This document shows positions 46,095 to 54,729 of a stretch of DNA of 64,000 nt, piece by piece. This stretch comes from Nitrincola alkalilacustris. Its GTDB lineage: Bacteria; Pseudomonadota; Gammaproteobacteria; Pseudomonadales; Balneatricaceae. The position numbers were made by a program, and so were the translations under genes. Below the pieces are notes generated by a model. That model did not search any database, was not told the DNA's origin, and saw only the letters and a list, made by a program, of their open reading frames with translations. The stretch is from NCBI RefSeq assembly GCF_008973755.1, contig NZ_WBOM01000001.1, positions 434,001 through 498,000 on the forward strand, in the 5' to 3' direction. The number at the start of each line of letters is the position of its first letter. Within the stretch, counting starts at the first letter, position 1.

Positions 46095-47111
46095 ATGGCA
46101 TCAACTGATAATCAGTGGAGGCTTTTCGGTATAGATCTGCGTGGACTGGCAAATATATGGCGTGCAGGCTGGCGCGATATAGCCTGGAGCCAGGATTCAG
46201 TGCTGCGCAGGTGGTTGGATGAAGCGGTCAGAGTGAGAGAACCTGGCGCTGAGACATCCCGGATATATCAGGCGGGCCGTGTCACTCGTCAGCAGGCTGT
46301 GTCTTGTGATGCAATCGTCCTGCCGGCCGAGTTGTTGCTGGTTAAGCAGTTATCCTTGCCGGAGTCGGTTGAAGCAGATATTGATTCTGCTCTGGGCTTT
46401 GAGATCCGTGCCAATAGTCCGTTTCCACCGGATGACACCTGCACAGGTTGGACTATCACCAGCCGTAAAGCCGGGCATATCAAAGTCAGTCTGGTGATTG
46501 TCTCTCGTAGTACAGTGAATAATTACCTGCGTCAGACGGTGATGCCGACTGATGAGAGCTATGAAGTCTGGGCGCTTGCCGAGGATCAGCCGGTTGTGAT
46601 CAGCGGATTTGGTGAGGCGGCTCGTTATCGGCGCTATGAAAGGAAACTGAAACGACTGTTGTTGGGTGTCGCATACAGCGTCGTTATGCTGGCTCTTATT
46701 CCTGCAGTGCCGGTTCTGGCCAAGCATCAGGAGCTGCAGAAGCTTGAGCGCCTGCATCATAGAGTTCAGGAGGGAGCTCGGGAGTCTGTGCAACTGCGCG
46801 CAAGGCTGGCTGCGAGCAATGAGCAGGCAAGCATGATTAATCATATGCTGTCGACTGGGTTTGACCCTTATCGGCAGTTACAGACGCTGACTGTATTGTT
46901 GGGAGATGATGTATGGCTTGCGAGCCTGGAGCTGCGTAAAGACCGGCTCAGGATAGATGGGCGTGCAGAAAATGCTGCCAGCTTGATGCAGGCGCTTTCA
47001 CAACGTCCTGAGTTCGTCGAAGTCAGGTCTCCATCGGCTATCAGAAGGGAGCGTTCAGGTGAGGAGCGTTTTGTGTTGGACATCATGCTGAGTGCCGAGG
47101 AAGCGTTATAA
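46095..47111 (+). CDS. gspL: Type II secretion protein GspL (PilM/PilN-like)
   Basis: A 338-residue bitopic protein. The cytoplasmic N-terminus (about 1-180) has an actin-like PilM-type fold with AIVLPAELLLVKQLSLPESV; one membrane helix (about 190-210) and a periplasmic ferredoxin-like domain similar to PilN follow. GspL anchors GspE to the membrane. Sequence is divergent from E. coli GspL, as in the Xanthomonas-type systems; position confirms the call. Confidence 0.85.
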   Translation: MASTDNQWRLFGIDLRGLANIWRAGWRDIAWSQDSVLRRWLDEAVRVREPGAETSRIYQAGRVTRQQAVSCDAIVLPAELLLVKQLSLPESVEADIDSALGFEIRANSPFPPDDTCTGWTITSRKAGHIKVSLVIVSRSTVNNYLRQTVMPTDESYEVWALAEDQPVVISGFGEAARYRRYERKLKRLLLGVAYSVVMLALIPAVPVLAKHQELQKLERLHHRVQEGARESVQLRARLAASNEQASMINHMLSTGFDPYRQLQTLTVLLGDDVWLASLELRKDRLRIDGRAENAASLMQALSQRPEFVEVRSPSAIRRERSGEERFVLDIMLSAEEAL

Positions 47112-47666
47112 ATGCTGGGGATCAGAACAAGGCGTGGCTGGACTGTTTTGCTGATTACAGGAGTTGCTGTATTGGTGGCGCTCATGCTGGTGCTGGGCAG
47201 TCTGTGGCAAGCTTATCATGAGTACAGTGATCAGGTTGATGCTTTGGAGCCGCGTATTGCCCGCTTGATCGGTATTACACAGAGCCATCCAGAGTTGTTG
47301 GAAGCTAACCTCCTGATAGATGCTCAGCTTGCTGAGCTGGCCTATCCGGCATCTCAGGATGGAACGGCTACGGGTACGGCGATGCAGCAGGTGGTTCGAA
47401 ATCTTGCACAGTCCTCTGGTATGGAGGTTTCCGGGAGTCAGATATTGCCAGCCCGCTCGGAAGGTAATCTGGAAATGATTTCGCTTAACCTTACTCTCAC
47501 TGGAGGCCTCAGAGCGCTGGAGTCATTGCTGCTGGATCTGCCAACAGTCAGGCCTCTGGTTTTTGTCGACACTATCGTCATTCAGCCGACACGTGTCAGG
47601 GGAAGCGTAGAGGTTCAGGAGGTCATGGTGCAAATCGGTGTTACCTCAGTGAGGTTATTGCCATGA
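47112..47666 (+). CDS. gspM: Type II secretion protein GspM
   Basis: A 184-residue bitopic protein with an N-terminal membrane helix (VLLITGVAVLVALMLVLGSL) and a short periplasmic domain of ferredoxin-like type (PilO/GspM). It begins immediately after the gspL stop and overlaps the next gene by four bases. Identified mainly by topology and position. Confidence 0.82.
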   Translation: MLGIRTRRGWTVLLITGVAVLVALMLVLGSLWQAYHEYSDQVDALEPRIARLIGITQSHPELLEANLLIDAQLAELAYPASQDGTATGTAMQQVVRNLAQSSGMEVSGSQILPARSEGNLEMISLNLTLTGGLRALESLLLDLPTVRPLVFVDTIVIQPTRVRGSVEVQEVMVQIGVTSVRLLP

Positions 47667-48253
47667 ATTTTGCGCGCTGCGTGACTGCCTTTGCTGCGGT
47701 ACTTACACTAGTGTTTATCAGTTTGTTTGTGTGGGGGTGGTTTCAGGTCAAGCTGACCTCTGCTCCGGAGCCCTGGCTGCCTGCTCCGGAATCTCTCAGC
47801 GCGGTCATGGTTTCGCCGCCGGAAGGGGAGGTTCGTGCTGGTGAGGAGGTGCTTGCAAGGCCTCTTTTCTGGGCAGGGCGTCGTCCCTATGTGGCTCCTG
47901 ATGCGCCTCAGGTTGTTCAGGCCGGCTCAGCAGGCGTGGATGTCCTGGATAAGACCAGGCTTTTGGGGGCTTATGTTGCGCAGGGAGCGGCTGGAGTGAT
48001 TCTTGATGTTGATGGCTCTCGTGAACGGATTCAGGTAGGGGATGAGCTTGGAGGTTGGGTGCTGCTGTATACAAATCCCATGGGGGCAGTATTTGGGAAG
48101 GGTCAGCAGCAGGATGGGCCTGGAACCACCAGAATAATGACGCTTGAGCATGTATATCCTGCAGCATCGGTACGCAAGCAGGAAGTCTCAAGTGATCAAG
48201 GGACTCTTGAACCGGAAGAGATACAGTCATCAGAAGGTATTGAAGAGGGGTAA
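47663..48253 (+). CDS. Type II secretion clamp protein, GspC/XpsN type
   Basis: A 196-residue bitopic protein. After one membrane helix (residues 8-30) and a proline-rich linker there is an HR-like domain (about 80-160: VLDKTRLLGAYVAQGAAG, ERIQVGDELGGWVL) as in GspC/PilP, which binds the secretin N0 domain. No PDZ or coiled-coil domain follows; the tail is acidic. In the Xanthomonas xps order this slot is called XpsN. It is therefore the likely inner-to-outer membrane connector of this system. Confidence 0.82.
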   Translation: MNFARCVTAFAAVLTLVFISLFVWGWFQVKLTSAPEPWLPAPESLSAVMVSPPEGEVRAGEEVLARPLFWAGRRPYVAPDAPQVVQAGSAGVDVLDKTRLLGAYVAQGAAGVILDVDGSRERIQVGDELGGWVLLYTNPMGAVFGKGQQQDGPGTTRIMTLEHVYPAASVRKQEVSSDQGTLEPEEIQSSEGIEEG

Positions 48254-48283
48254 TACGATAATGAATGAAGGAAGGCATGCCGA

Positions 48284-50452
48284 ATGATGGCGTTGACAAG
48301 AAAATTACCAGTCCTTGGTTTTTTTGCCTTGGTACTGTCTGGCTGCAGCAGTGGTCATCTCTCCAAGCCGGCTGGTAGCGGCCCTGTTCTTCCGTATGAC
48401 TTGGACTCTCGGGGTGAGTACGTACAGAGAGGTGCGCTTTCAGATGCTCAGACCGAAGAGTTGATAAAGTCGGATCCGATTATCTACAGAGGCAATGATC
48501 GTGTAGCGAACACGCCTGCTGCCCGCAATCCAATTGCCCTTCATGGCGATGCTGTCTCCCTTAATTTTGAGCAGGCACCTGTGACGGAGGTGGTGCATGC
48601 GGTCCTGGGCGATATTCTGGAGCTGGATTATGTAATAGAGCATCCTCTGGATGGGGAAATCACATTGAGAACCAGAACGCCGGTTCCACGTGATCAGTTG
48701 TTGGTGATTCTTGAATCATTACTGCAGACAAATGGTGCAGTGATGATACGGGATAAAAACGACCGTTTCTTTGTTGGTTCGGCAGGGTCGATGAGTGGAT
48801 TGATGCCCGGGGTAACCTCTGCTGGAAGTACCGCTGCCGGTTACAGTAATGTAGTGATCCCTTTGCAGTATATTGGTGCACGTGAGATGGCAGATATACT
48901 GCGGCCGGTTGCTGATGAAGGGTCATTTGTTCGTGTTGATGCTACCAGGAATCTGCTGTTGCTGGCTGGTACACGAAATCAGATCGACGGTTGGATGGAG
49001 ATTATTGCAACGTTTGATATCGATTTGTTGCAGGGGATGTCTGTAGGTATATTCCCCCTGGAGTATGCGTCTGTCAGTGAAGTGGATAGTGCTATTCAGG
49101 TACTTTTGGGAGGGAGTGATGCGCAGAGTGATACAACATCCAGCATTGCAGCCGCAACGTTGTCCAGCGTGGTGCGAATAATCCCGATTGAGCGCCTTAA
49201 CAGTATTCTTGTTGTGTCTCCGCGTGCGCATTATCTTGATCAGGTTGGTGTATGGATTGAGCGGCTAGATAAGGCGCCGGACCATAACTTTGAAAGTCAG
49301 TTATTTGTTTACCCTGTACAGAATGGTTCTGCTACACATCTGGCTAAATTGCTGAGTGAGCTTTTTGGAGTTGGTGGTGGCATGAGTAGCCAGCGTGACT
49401 CTGGTGTGTCTCCAGCGATGACGGCTACACGGCAGGGTGGCGAGTCGGGCAGTGAAGTAGAAGGTGTGGCATCTGCAACGGGTGCAGGAAATCGTTCTTC
49501 AGACTTGAGTTCAAACTTCAGCCTGGCTGGGGATATCAAGGTTGTTGCTGATGGTCAGAGTAATGCGCTGCTGATTTATGCCAAGCGCAGCGAGTACAAG
49601 AAGATTGAGTCGGCAATGAAAAAGCTTGATATCGCACCAACTCAGGTGTTGATTGAAGCCAGCATCATTGAAATCAGTCTCAGAGATCGTCTTGAGTATG
49701 GGTTGCAATGGCATATTCAAAACGGATTGGGGGGAGGTCGTACTGGAACATCTGTGTTGAATGTGACGGATAACCCGATAGGTCCTGCGCAGGGCTTCTC
49801 TTTTTCGGTTACGAATCCTCTGGGGGATATTCGCGCAGTTATCAACGCACTGGCAGAGGAGTCTTTGGTTAACGTCATATCAAGCCCTTCTGTCATGGTG
49901 CTTGATAATCATACAGCTACCATGCAGGTAGGTGATCAGCAGCCTATTCGTTCGTCGCAGACGGTGACTGATGGTGGAAACATAACCAGCTCCATCCAGT
50001 ACAGAGATACAGGTGTAAAGCTAATGGTTACGCCTTCTGTGAATGCGGGAGGGATGGTGAATATGGATATTGAGCAGTCAGTGACTGATGTGGGGCCTGA
50101 AGATTCGGCTACCGGGCAGCGCAGCTTTCAGGAGCGAAATATCAGCAGCAGAGTGGCGATCAGATCGGGTGAAACCGTTGTTCTGGGTGGGTTGATCAGA
50201 GATAACACATCTGATGTTCGTGCCGGTGTTCCTATTCTCCATGAATTACCAGTGGTTGGAAATCTGTTTGGTGCAACCACCAACCGGAGAGATCGCACTG
50301 AGTTGATAGTCATGATTACGCCACGCGTTCTGACGAACGAGCAGGATTTGCGTGATGTCAGCCGAGAGATACGTTCTCGTATGAGCGGCTTGAACCTGCT
50401 GCGGGTAGAGTCTGTCGTGCAAGATGGGGCTCGGATATCTGATTCTGAATGA
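48284..50452 (+). CDS. gspD: Type II secretion outer-membrane secretin GspD (lipoprotein form)
   Basis: A 722-residue secretin. The signal ends in lipobox LSGC (Cys at about 21), so the N-terminus is lipidated as in XpsD. N0 to N3 domains follow (about 80-440; the N3 linker holds a Ser/Gly-rich insert at 365-410). The secretin core is at about 455-680, with the gate region SVMVLDNHTATMQVGDQQPI and the signature VPILHELPVVGNLFGATTNRRDRTEL. Lipidation may let it reach the outer membrane without a separate pilotin; no gspS gene is here. Two adjacent start codons (48284 and 48287) are both possible. Confidence 0.94.
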   Translation: MMALTRKLPVLGFFALVLSGCSSGHLSKPAGSGPVLPYDLDSRGEYVQRGALSDAQTEELIKSDPIIYRGNDRVANTPAARNPIALHGDAVSLNFEQAPVTEVVHAVLGDILELDYVIEHPLDGEITLRTRTPVPRDQLLVILESLLQTNGAVMIRDKNDRFFVGSAGSMSGLMPGVTSAGSTAAGYSNVVIPLQYIGAREMADILRPVADEGSFVRVDATRNLLLLAGTRNQIDGWMEIIATFDIDLLQGMSVGIFPLEYASVSEVDSAIQVLLGGSDAQSDTTSSIAAATLSSVVRIIPIERLNSILVVSPRAHYLDQVGVWIERLDKAPDHNFESQLFVYPVQNGSATHLAKLLSELFGVGGGMSSQRDSGVSPAMTATRQGGESGSEVEGVASATGAGNRSSDLSSNFSLAGDIKVVADGQSNALLIYAKRSEYKKIESAMKKLDIAPTQVLIEASIIEISLRDRLEYGLQWHIQNGLGGGRTGTSVLNVTDNPIGPAQGFSFSVTNPLGDIRAVINALAEESLVNVISSPSVMVLDNHTATMQVGDQQPIRSSQTVTDGGNITSSIQYRDTGVKLMVTPSVNAGGMVNMDIEQSVTDVGPEDSATGQRSFQERNISSRVAIRSGETVVLGGLIRDNTSDVRAGVPILHELPVVGNLFGATTNRRDRTELIVMITPRVLTNEQDLRDVSREIRSRMSGLNLLRVESVVQDGARISDSE

Positions 50453-50511
50453 GTGAATGAGCAAAAAAGGAAAAAAATTGAATTTTTGTCGTCAACAGGT
50501 AGCTGAATGTA

Positions 50512-51018
50512 ATGAAATCTCAACACATTATGATCTATAATCGTCACAATTTCAGCCTGAAGAGTGTCAGTAAGGTGTTTTTACATCTGCACTCCTTGTG
50601 GTCGAAGGCTGGCAGGGCGTTCTTTGTGCTGACTGCCGCATTAGTGCTTCTGGCTGTTGCTGGCTGCGCATCTATATCACCAGCGGTTGTTGAGTCGCCG
50701 GAAGAAATAGTAAGCAAGCGAGCACAGGAAAGGCTTGATGCTCTGATAGCTGGGGATCTGCCAAAAGCGTGGGCTTTCACAACCCCTGCATACAGGCAGC
50801 GTGTGACCAATCCGATGCACTATAGTGCAGTGGTCGGTGGTAGCGGAGGCTGGATAAATGCAAAGGTTGATAATGTCGTCTGTGACACTGCTGAGTCTTG
50901 TAATGTAAGAATATTGATTACATACAAGTTATTAAGGCCGGCAATTGAAAATACACGTTCATTGGATGAACGCTGGATCAAAATTGAGGATCAGTGGTGG
51001 ATCTTTCACAGGCGCTGA
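50512..51018 (+). CDS. Small lipoprotein, NTF2-like, downstream of gspD
   Basis: A 168-residue product with a long polar N-region (about 30 residues) before the hydrophobic segment FFVLTAALVLLAVAGC; the lipobox is VAGC. The mature domain begins RAQERLDALIAGDLPKAWAF, which resembles NTF2-like proteins, and has a single disulphide-like cysteine pair. An alternative start at the second Met (50530) is possible. Function is unknown; it might assist the secretin beside it but that is only a positional argument. Confidence 0.7.
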   Translation: MKSQHIMIYNRHNFSLKSVSKVFLHLHSLWSKAGRAFFVLTAALVLLAVAGCASISPAVVESPEEIVSKRAQERLDALIAGDLPKAWAFTTPAYRQRVTNPMHYSAVVGGSGGWINAKVDNVVCDTAESCNVRILITYKLLRPAIENTRSLDERWIKIEDQWWIFHRR

Positions 51019-51162
51019 AAATGTAACAAAGAGCAATGAACAGAGACAATTACGGTGGTAAAATACAGTAAAATCTGTATTCAAACTGGTTGAGTGTATC
51101 TGTTCTGTGTGTTAGGTTATTAAAACCTGAGGGGACTTTGCTGTCTGGGCATTCTTAATGAA

Positions 51163-51191
51163 TTGATTGAGAGTGTTTTTTTCAGTAAATT
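51163..51191 (+). promoter_or_regulatory. Candidate promoter of the 465-residue exported protein
   Basis: TTGATT (51163-51168), a 17-base spacer and TAAATT (51186-51191), four of six matches each. An inverted repeat AATACAG/CTGTATT lies upstream at 51062-51081. A leader of about 65 bases would precede the AGGAG site at 51250. Confidence 0.35.
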
Positions 51192-51261
51192 TGTAAAAAT
51201 GGATGCTTAATGCAGCCGCTTTCGTAAAAATCTAGATTGTTGTAAACCTAGGAGCAACATA

Positions 51262-52659
51262 ATGAAGAAAAAACTTTTACCTTTGGCAGTGCTGGCGGGA
51301 TTGGCCGGTGGCATGAGCACCGCGCAGGCAGTTAACGTTAACCCGGATGGTCTGGGTGAAGTTCTGCTGTATCCTTTCTACAGCGTTGAAGGTGGTAACG
51401 ACACTTACATCAACGTCGTAAACACAACTAACCAGGTCAAAGCAGTCAAAGTCCGTATCCTTGAGGCAATGAACAGCCAAGAGGTTCTCGATTTTAACTT
51501 GTACCTGTCTCCAAATGACCACTGGTCAGCAGTTATCCTGGATAACCCGAACGGTTCTGGTGCTATTCTGCGTACGGCTGATACTTCTTGTACAGCTCCT
51601 GCTATTCCTGCGAATGGTGTTGCTTTCCGTGAGTTCGAATACGCTGCAGACAGTGACAACAGCATTGCGCGTACCCGCGAAGGCTATGTTGAAATCATCG
51701 AAATGGGTGTTCTGGATGCAGCAGTAGTTCCTGCACAGCATGCCGGTGCTATCCACACTGGTGCTGGTGTACCGGCTAACTGTGGCGCTATCATCTCTGC
51801 TTGGCAGGCTGGTGGTGTCTGGGCGAACGCTGCTAACACCGGTATCAATGCGCCAACAGGCGGTCTGTACGGCTACGGCGTACTGATCAATGTTGCTGAA
51901 GGTACCAATGCAACTTATGACGCAACTGCACTTGATGCTTTTGCTCAGGGTATTGCGCTGCACACTAACACTGGTAGCCTGCTGCCAAGCTTGAACAGTG
52001 CTGCACCTACTTCCAGCGTATTCGATAACGGTGCAACCGTTACTTCTGCATGGGCTGGTACAGCTCCTGCTGCTGGCGTAAACGCTGTAAGCTCTGTTCT
52101 GATGCATGACAACATTGCAAATGACTATGTACTGGAGCCAACAATCGGTGCTGGTACTGATTGGGTTGTTACCTTCCCAACCAAGCGTTTCTATGTAAAC
52201 GGTGCAGGTGCTCCATTTGCTCCTTTCACCAACGCATGGAACCCAGCTAACTCTACAGCGTGTGAAGTAATTGGCATCAACTACTTCGACCGTGAAGAGC
52301 GTGGTCAGACTCCTTCTGATATCGACTTCTCTCCGCTGCCCCCAGGAACACCTGCTCTGTCTCTGTGCTACGAAGCAAACGTCCTGACCTTCAACAACAG
52401 CAATGTTCTGAATGGTTCTGCACGTGTAAATCGTAACCTGGAGATCGACGGCTTCAACAACGGCTGGTTGAACATCAACTTCCAGGGTACTTTCAACGGT
52501 ATTGCTCGTACATTGACAGCAACTTCCGGTGAAGTGTATCAGGGTCTGCCTGTAATCGGTTTTGCAGTTCAGAAATATGTTAACGGTACTCTGCCAGGTG
52601 GAGTTCTGTCTAACTATGCTGGTCTGGTTAACCACAAGGCAACTCGTCTGATCAACTAA
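51262..52659 (+). CDS. Abundant exported surface protein, candidate type II secretion substrate or S-layer-like protein
   Basis: A 465-residue protein with a clean Sec signal (MKKKLLPLAVLAGLAGGMS, cleavage after TAQA). The mature part is rich in Ala, Asn, Gly, Thr and Val, poor in Lys and Arg, with four cysteines and predicted beta structure; it begins NPDGLGEVLLYPFYSVEG. Codon use is strongly restricted (GGT, GCT, AAC, GTT, CTG), unlike its neighbours, which points to very high expression. It has an AGGAG ribosome binding site and its own strong terminator. I do not recognise a functional family. Its place directly after the secretion operon and before the O-polysaccharide exporter suggests a surface-layer or secreted-structure role. 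Confidence 0.75.
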   Translation: MKKKLLPLAVLAGLAGGMSTAQAVNVNPDGLGEVLLYPFYSVEGGNDTYINVVNTTNQVKAVKVRILEAMNSQEVLDFNLYLSPNDHWSAVILDNPNGSGAILRTADTSCTAPAIPANGVAFREFEYAADSDNSIARTREGYVEIIEMGVLDAAVVPAQHAGAIHTGAGVPANCGAIISAWQAGGVWANAANTGINAPTGGLYGYGVLINVAEGTNATYDATALDAFAQGIALHTNTGSLLPSLNSAAPTSSVFDNGATVTSAWAGTAPAAGVNAVSSVLMHDNIANDYVLEPTIGAGTDWVVTFPTKRFYVNGAGAPFAPFTNAWNPANSTACEVIGINYFDREERGQTPSDIDFSPLPPGTPALSLCYEANVLTFNNSNVLNGSARVNRNLEIDGFNNGWLNINFQGTFNGIARTLTATSGEVYQGLPVIGFAVQKYVNGTLPGGVLSNYAGLVNHKATRLIN

Positions 52660-52681
52660 GTTAAGCTTTTAGTTGATTTGT

Positions 52682-52714
52682 AAAAAAAGGTGCATCGCAA
52701 GATGCACCTTTTTT
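52682..52714 (+). terminator. Strong intrinsic terminator after the surface protein
   Basis: AAGGTGCATC-GCAA-GATGCACCTT forms a perfect stem closed by a GNRA tetraloop, with an upstream A-run and a T6 tail, so it may also work in the reverse direction. The gap to the next gene (335 bases) otherwise holds only promoter-like sequence. Confidence 0.92.
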
Positions 52715-52795
52715 GTTTTCTGATTATGACTCTATGCCATGGGCTGAACTAAACAGAAGTCATGTTGTCAAAGAGGTTTCTGAGTGCCCGGCTGG

Positions 52796-52823
52796 TTGCT
52801 GGAGTTTTCATCAAGTATATAAT
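52796..52823 (+). promoter_or_regulatory. Candidate promoter of the 217-residue exported protein
   Basis: A perfect TATAAT (52818-52823) with a weak TTGCTG at 52796-52801. A second TATAAT at 52852-52857 has no -35. Either would leave a leader of more than 130 bases before the gene. Confidence 0.35.
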
Positions 52824-52994
52824 GGCATGGTAATTTCAGTTAAAACTGGAATATAATGAGTACAAATTGCATAGCTGACCTGGTGTGGCTTGTGTTTTAT
52901 GGTAAGACGGGTAAAACACATGTCTAATCAAGGTGTTGTGCAGGCAAACGAACTGCAACATATGGCGACAGGAAGTGTAGCCGAGGGTTAAACT

Positions 52995-53648
52995 ATGAAA
53001 CATACAATGCTTGCTACTGTAGTGGGTTTGACAGTGGCGTCATTAGGCGCAAATGCAACAACTGTTATTATCAATAACAGTGATACAAGAACAGCTACTT
53101 CCTGGACCTATAGTTCTACGTCAGATACGCTGCGTATCACAACTACGACAGGCAGTACTCCGACCCCTACTCCAGAGCCAACACCGGAGCCAACACCGAG
53201 CCCGAGTCCGTCACCTACTCCAGTACCGGGTGAGTGCGGCACCACTCCCACAAATGTTGAAATCATGGCTACGTTTGACTTGAGGAATCCAGGAAGTCAG
53301 ACAACTGTCAATCTGTCAGGTAGTACCAAAATATTATCGGTACCTATCAAGACGACTACGAACAGTAACTATGCAGGACAGTTCCAGTTTGTACCGACAA
53401 CAGGCTTTGGCAGCATAAGTCGCCAGGCCTGGATTTCACCTTGCCCTGGCACCAGCTACAGCGCTACCAGTAACTTGTGCAAGGCCCAGGGGGTAGAGCC
53501 GACTGTATACTGGAAACAGGGAACCTCTGCGTGGCAGTGCAGCATCAACACAAACACTACTTATTATCTTAACTTCAAGAATGAAAACTGTGGTGCGACT
53601 ACAAACTGTACTGCACATAGAATTCTGTATACCAATAATCAGCCATAG
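52995..53648 (+). CDS. Exported protein with a Thr/Pro linker and a six-cysteine C-terminal domain
   Basis: A 217-residue protein. A Sec signal (MKHTMLATVVGLTVASLGA, cleavage near NAT) is followed by a short Thr/Ser-rich N-domain, a flexible linker (residues 55-78, TPTPTPEP type), and a C-terminal domain of about 130 residues with six cysteines (CGTTP, SPCPG, NLCKA, WQCSI, ENCGA, TNCTA) and many aromatic and Asn/Thr residues. Linkers of this type and disulphide-rich folds are common in substrates of type II secretion. I recognise no enzyme motif. It is followed by a strong terminator, so it is probably a single transcription unit. Confidence 0.75.
   Translation: MKHTMLATVVGLTVASLGANATTVIINNSDTRTATSWTYSSTSDTLRITTTTGSTPTPTPEPTPEPTPSPSPSPTPVPGECGTTPTNVEIMATFDLRNPGSQTTVNLSGSTKILSVPIKTTTNSNYAGQFQFVPTTGFGSISRQAWISPCPGTSYSATSNLCKAQGVEPTVYWKQGTSAWQCSINTNTTYYLNFKNENCGATTNCTAHRILYTNNQP
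53157..53228 (+). repeat. Low-complexity repeat encoding the Thr-Pro linker
   Basis: Near-tandem ACTCC/GAGCC and ACACCGAGC hexamers encode alternating Thr/Ser/Glu and Pro. Prone to length variation by slippage. Confidence 0.7.
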
Positions 53649-53670
53649 GCTTGATTACCTTCAACAATTA

Positions 53671-53706
53671 AAAGCGCCGAATAAAATATTCGGCGCTTTT
53701 ATTTTA
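53671..53706 (+). terminator. Intrinsic terminator after the linker protein
   Basis: AAAGCGCCGAATA-AAA-TATTCGGCGCTTT is a perfect 13-bp stem with a T-rich tail (TTATTTTAAT). The A-rich 5' side suggests it could act in both directions. Confidence 0.9.
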
Positions 53707-53731
53707 ATATCAAGCAAGAAAAGTGAGGCGT

Positions 53732-54634
53732 ATGTTTAGTAGAGCGTTAGCGCACCTGGTCATAGGTGTTTCTGTATTCTGTGTTGGGGCAGTTGCCCAT
53801 GCTGCCGCAGATGTTTTGCTGAAGCGTAATGAAATTGCGGTTACGTCGTACGATGTTGAACAATATATCAATGAACGTATACCTCAGGAGGATAGGGCCC
53901 TGGTTCTGGGCCGTGCTGGTATTGTTCCCGAAATTATCGAGAATATCTTCATTATCAGAGTACTGGCTGCTGAAGCAGAGAACATGGAGCTGATAGAACC
54001 AGAGGTCTTGCAGTGGCAGATGGATATTCATCGAGACAGGATGATCATGAATGCCTATCTTGAGCGCTACATTGATGCCGCGCTTGAGAATGTGAACTGG
54101 GAGTCCACAGCTAGAGAGGTCTACCTGGCGGATGGTGATAATTTTGTTGCACCAGAGCGGGTATCTGCTTCACATATCCTGTTAAGAACCGATGAGCGAA
54201 GTGACGCCGAGGCCAGAGAGCTGGCAGAAAAAATCAGGCTGAGGGCCGTAGCTGGTGAGGACTTTGTTGAGCTTGCGCTAAGTTTTTCTGAAGATAGCTC
54301 AGTTGAGGAAAACAGAGGTCATCTGGGGAGGTTTACTCGAGGACGTATGGTTCCTGCTTTTGAAGAAGCTGTATTTGCAATGAGCACGGAGGGGGAGATA
54401 TCAGGCGTCGTTGAATCTGACTTTGGCTATCATATCATCAAACTGCATGAGCGCCTGCCACCACAGAAACTGGCCTTTGAAGAAGTCAAAGATCAGATAG
54501 TAGAAGAGTTGCGTCAACAGCTATCCAATCAAGTCCGACAAGAACGGATCATGACAGTGAAGTCTTTAGATAAGGTTGAGCTGAATAGTCAGTTGATAGA
54601 ACAGTTAGAACTCCAGTATCGTCAACAGCGTTAA
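53732..54634 (+). CDS. Periplasmic parvulin-type peptidyl-prolyl isomerase
   Basis: A 300-residue exported protein with a signal peptide (MFSRALAHLVIGVSVFCVGA, cleavage after VAHAA), a SurA/PrsA-like helical N-domain (about 30-130) and one PpiC rotamase domain (about 140-245) with ASHILLRTDERSDAEA, GHLGRFTRGRMVPAFEEAVF and FGYHIIKLHE. ATG 53732 follows GTGAGG; a GTG three codons earlier is in frame. It lies between the exported proteins and the O-polysaccharide exporter and may fold secreted or outer-membrane proteins, perhaps its neighbours. Confidence 0.88.
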   Translation: MFSRALAHLVIGVSVFCVGAVAHAAADVLLKRNEIAVTSYDVEQYINERIPQEDRALVLGRAGIVPEIIENIFIIRVLAAEAENMELIEPEVLQWQMDIHRDRMIMNAYLERYIDAALENVNWESTAREVYLADGDNFVAPERVSASHILLRTDERSDAEARELAEKIRLRAVAGEDFVELALSFSEDSSVEENRGHLGRFTRGRMVPAFEEAVFAMSTEGEISGVVESDFGYHIIKLHERLPPQKLAFEEVKDQIVEELRQQLSNQVRQERIMTVKSLDKVELNSQLIEQLELQYRQQR

Positions 54635-54729
54635 GAGTGCTCTTCTGGCAGGCTGAAAGAAAGCATATGTTGCTGTGCTGTGTGATCTTTAGCTATCCAG
54701 TTTGAGCAAATTGAAAGAGCTATATTGAA

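Noticed and set aside
51526-52635. 369-codon frame antisense to the exported 465-residue protein
   Set aside because: Composition (Cys, Ser, Thr, Arg rich) is a reverse-strand shadow of a codon-biased gene.
53157-53228. Possible CRISPR or tandem repeat array
   Set aside because: The repeats are short, in frame and encode a Thr-Pro linker; no spacers or cas genes.
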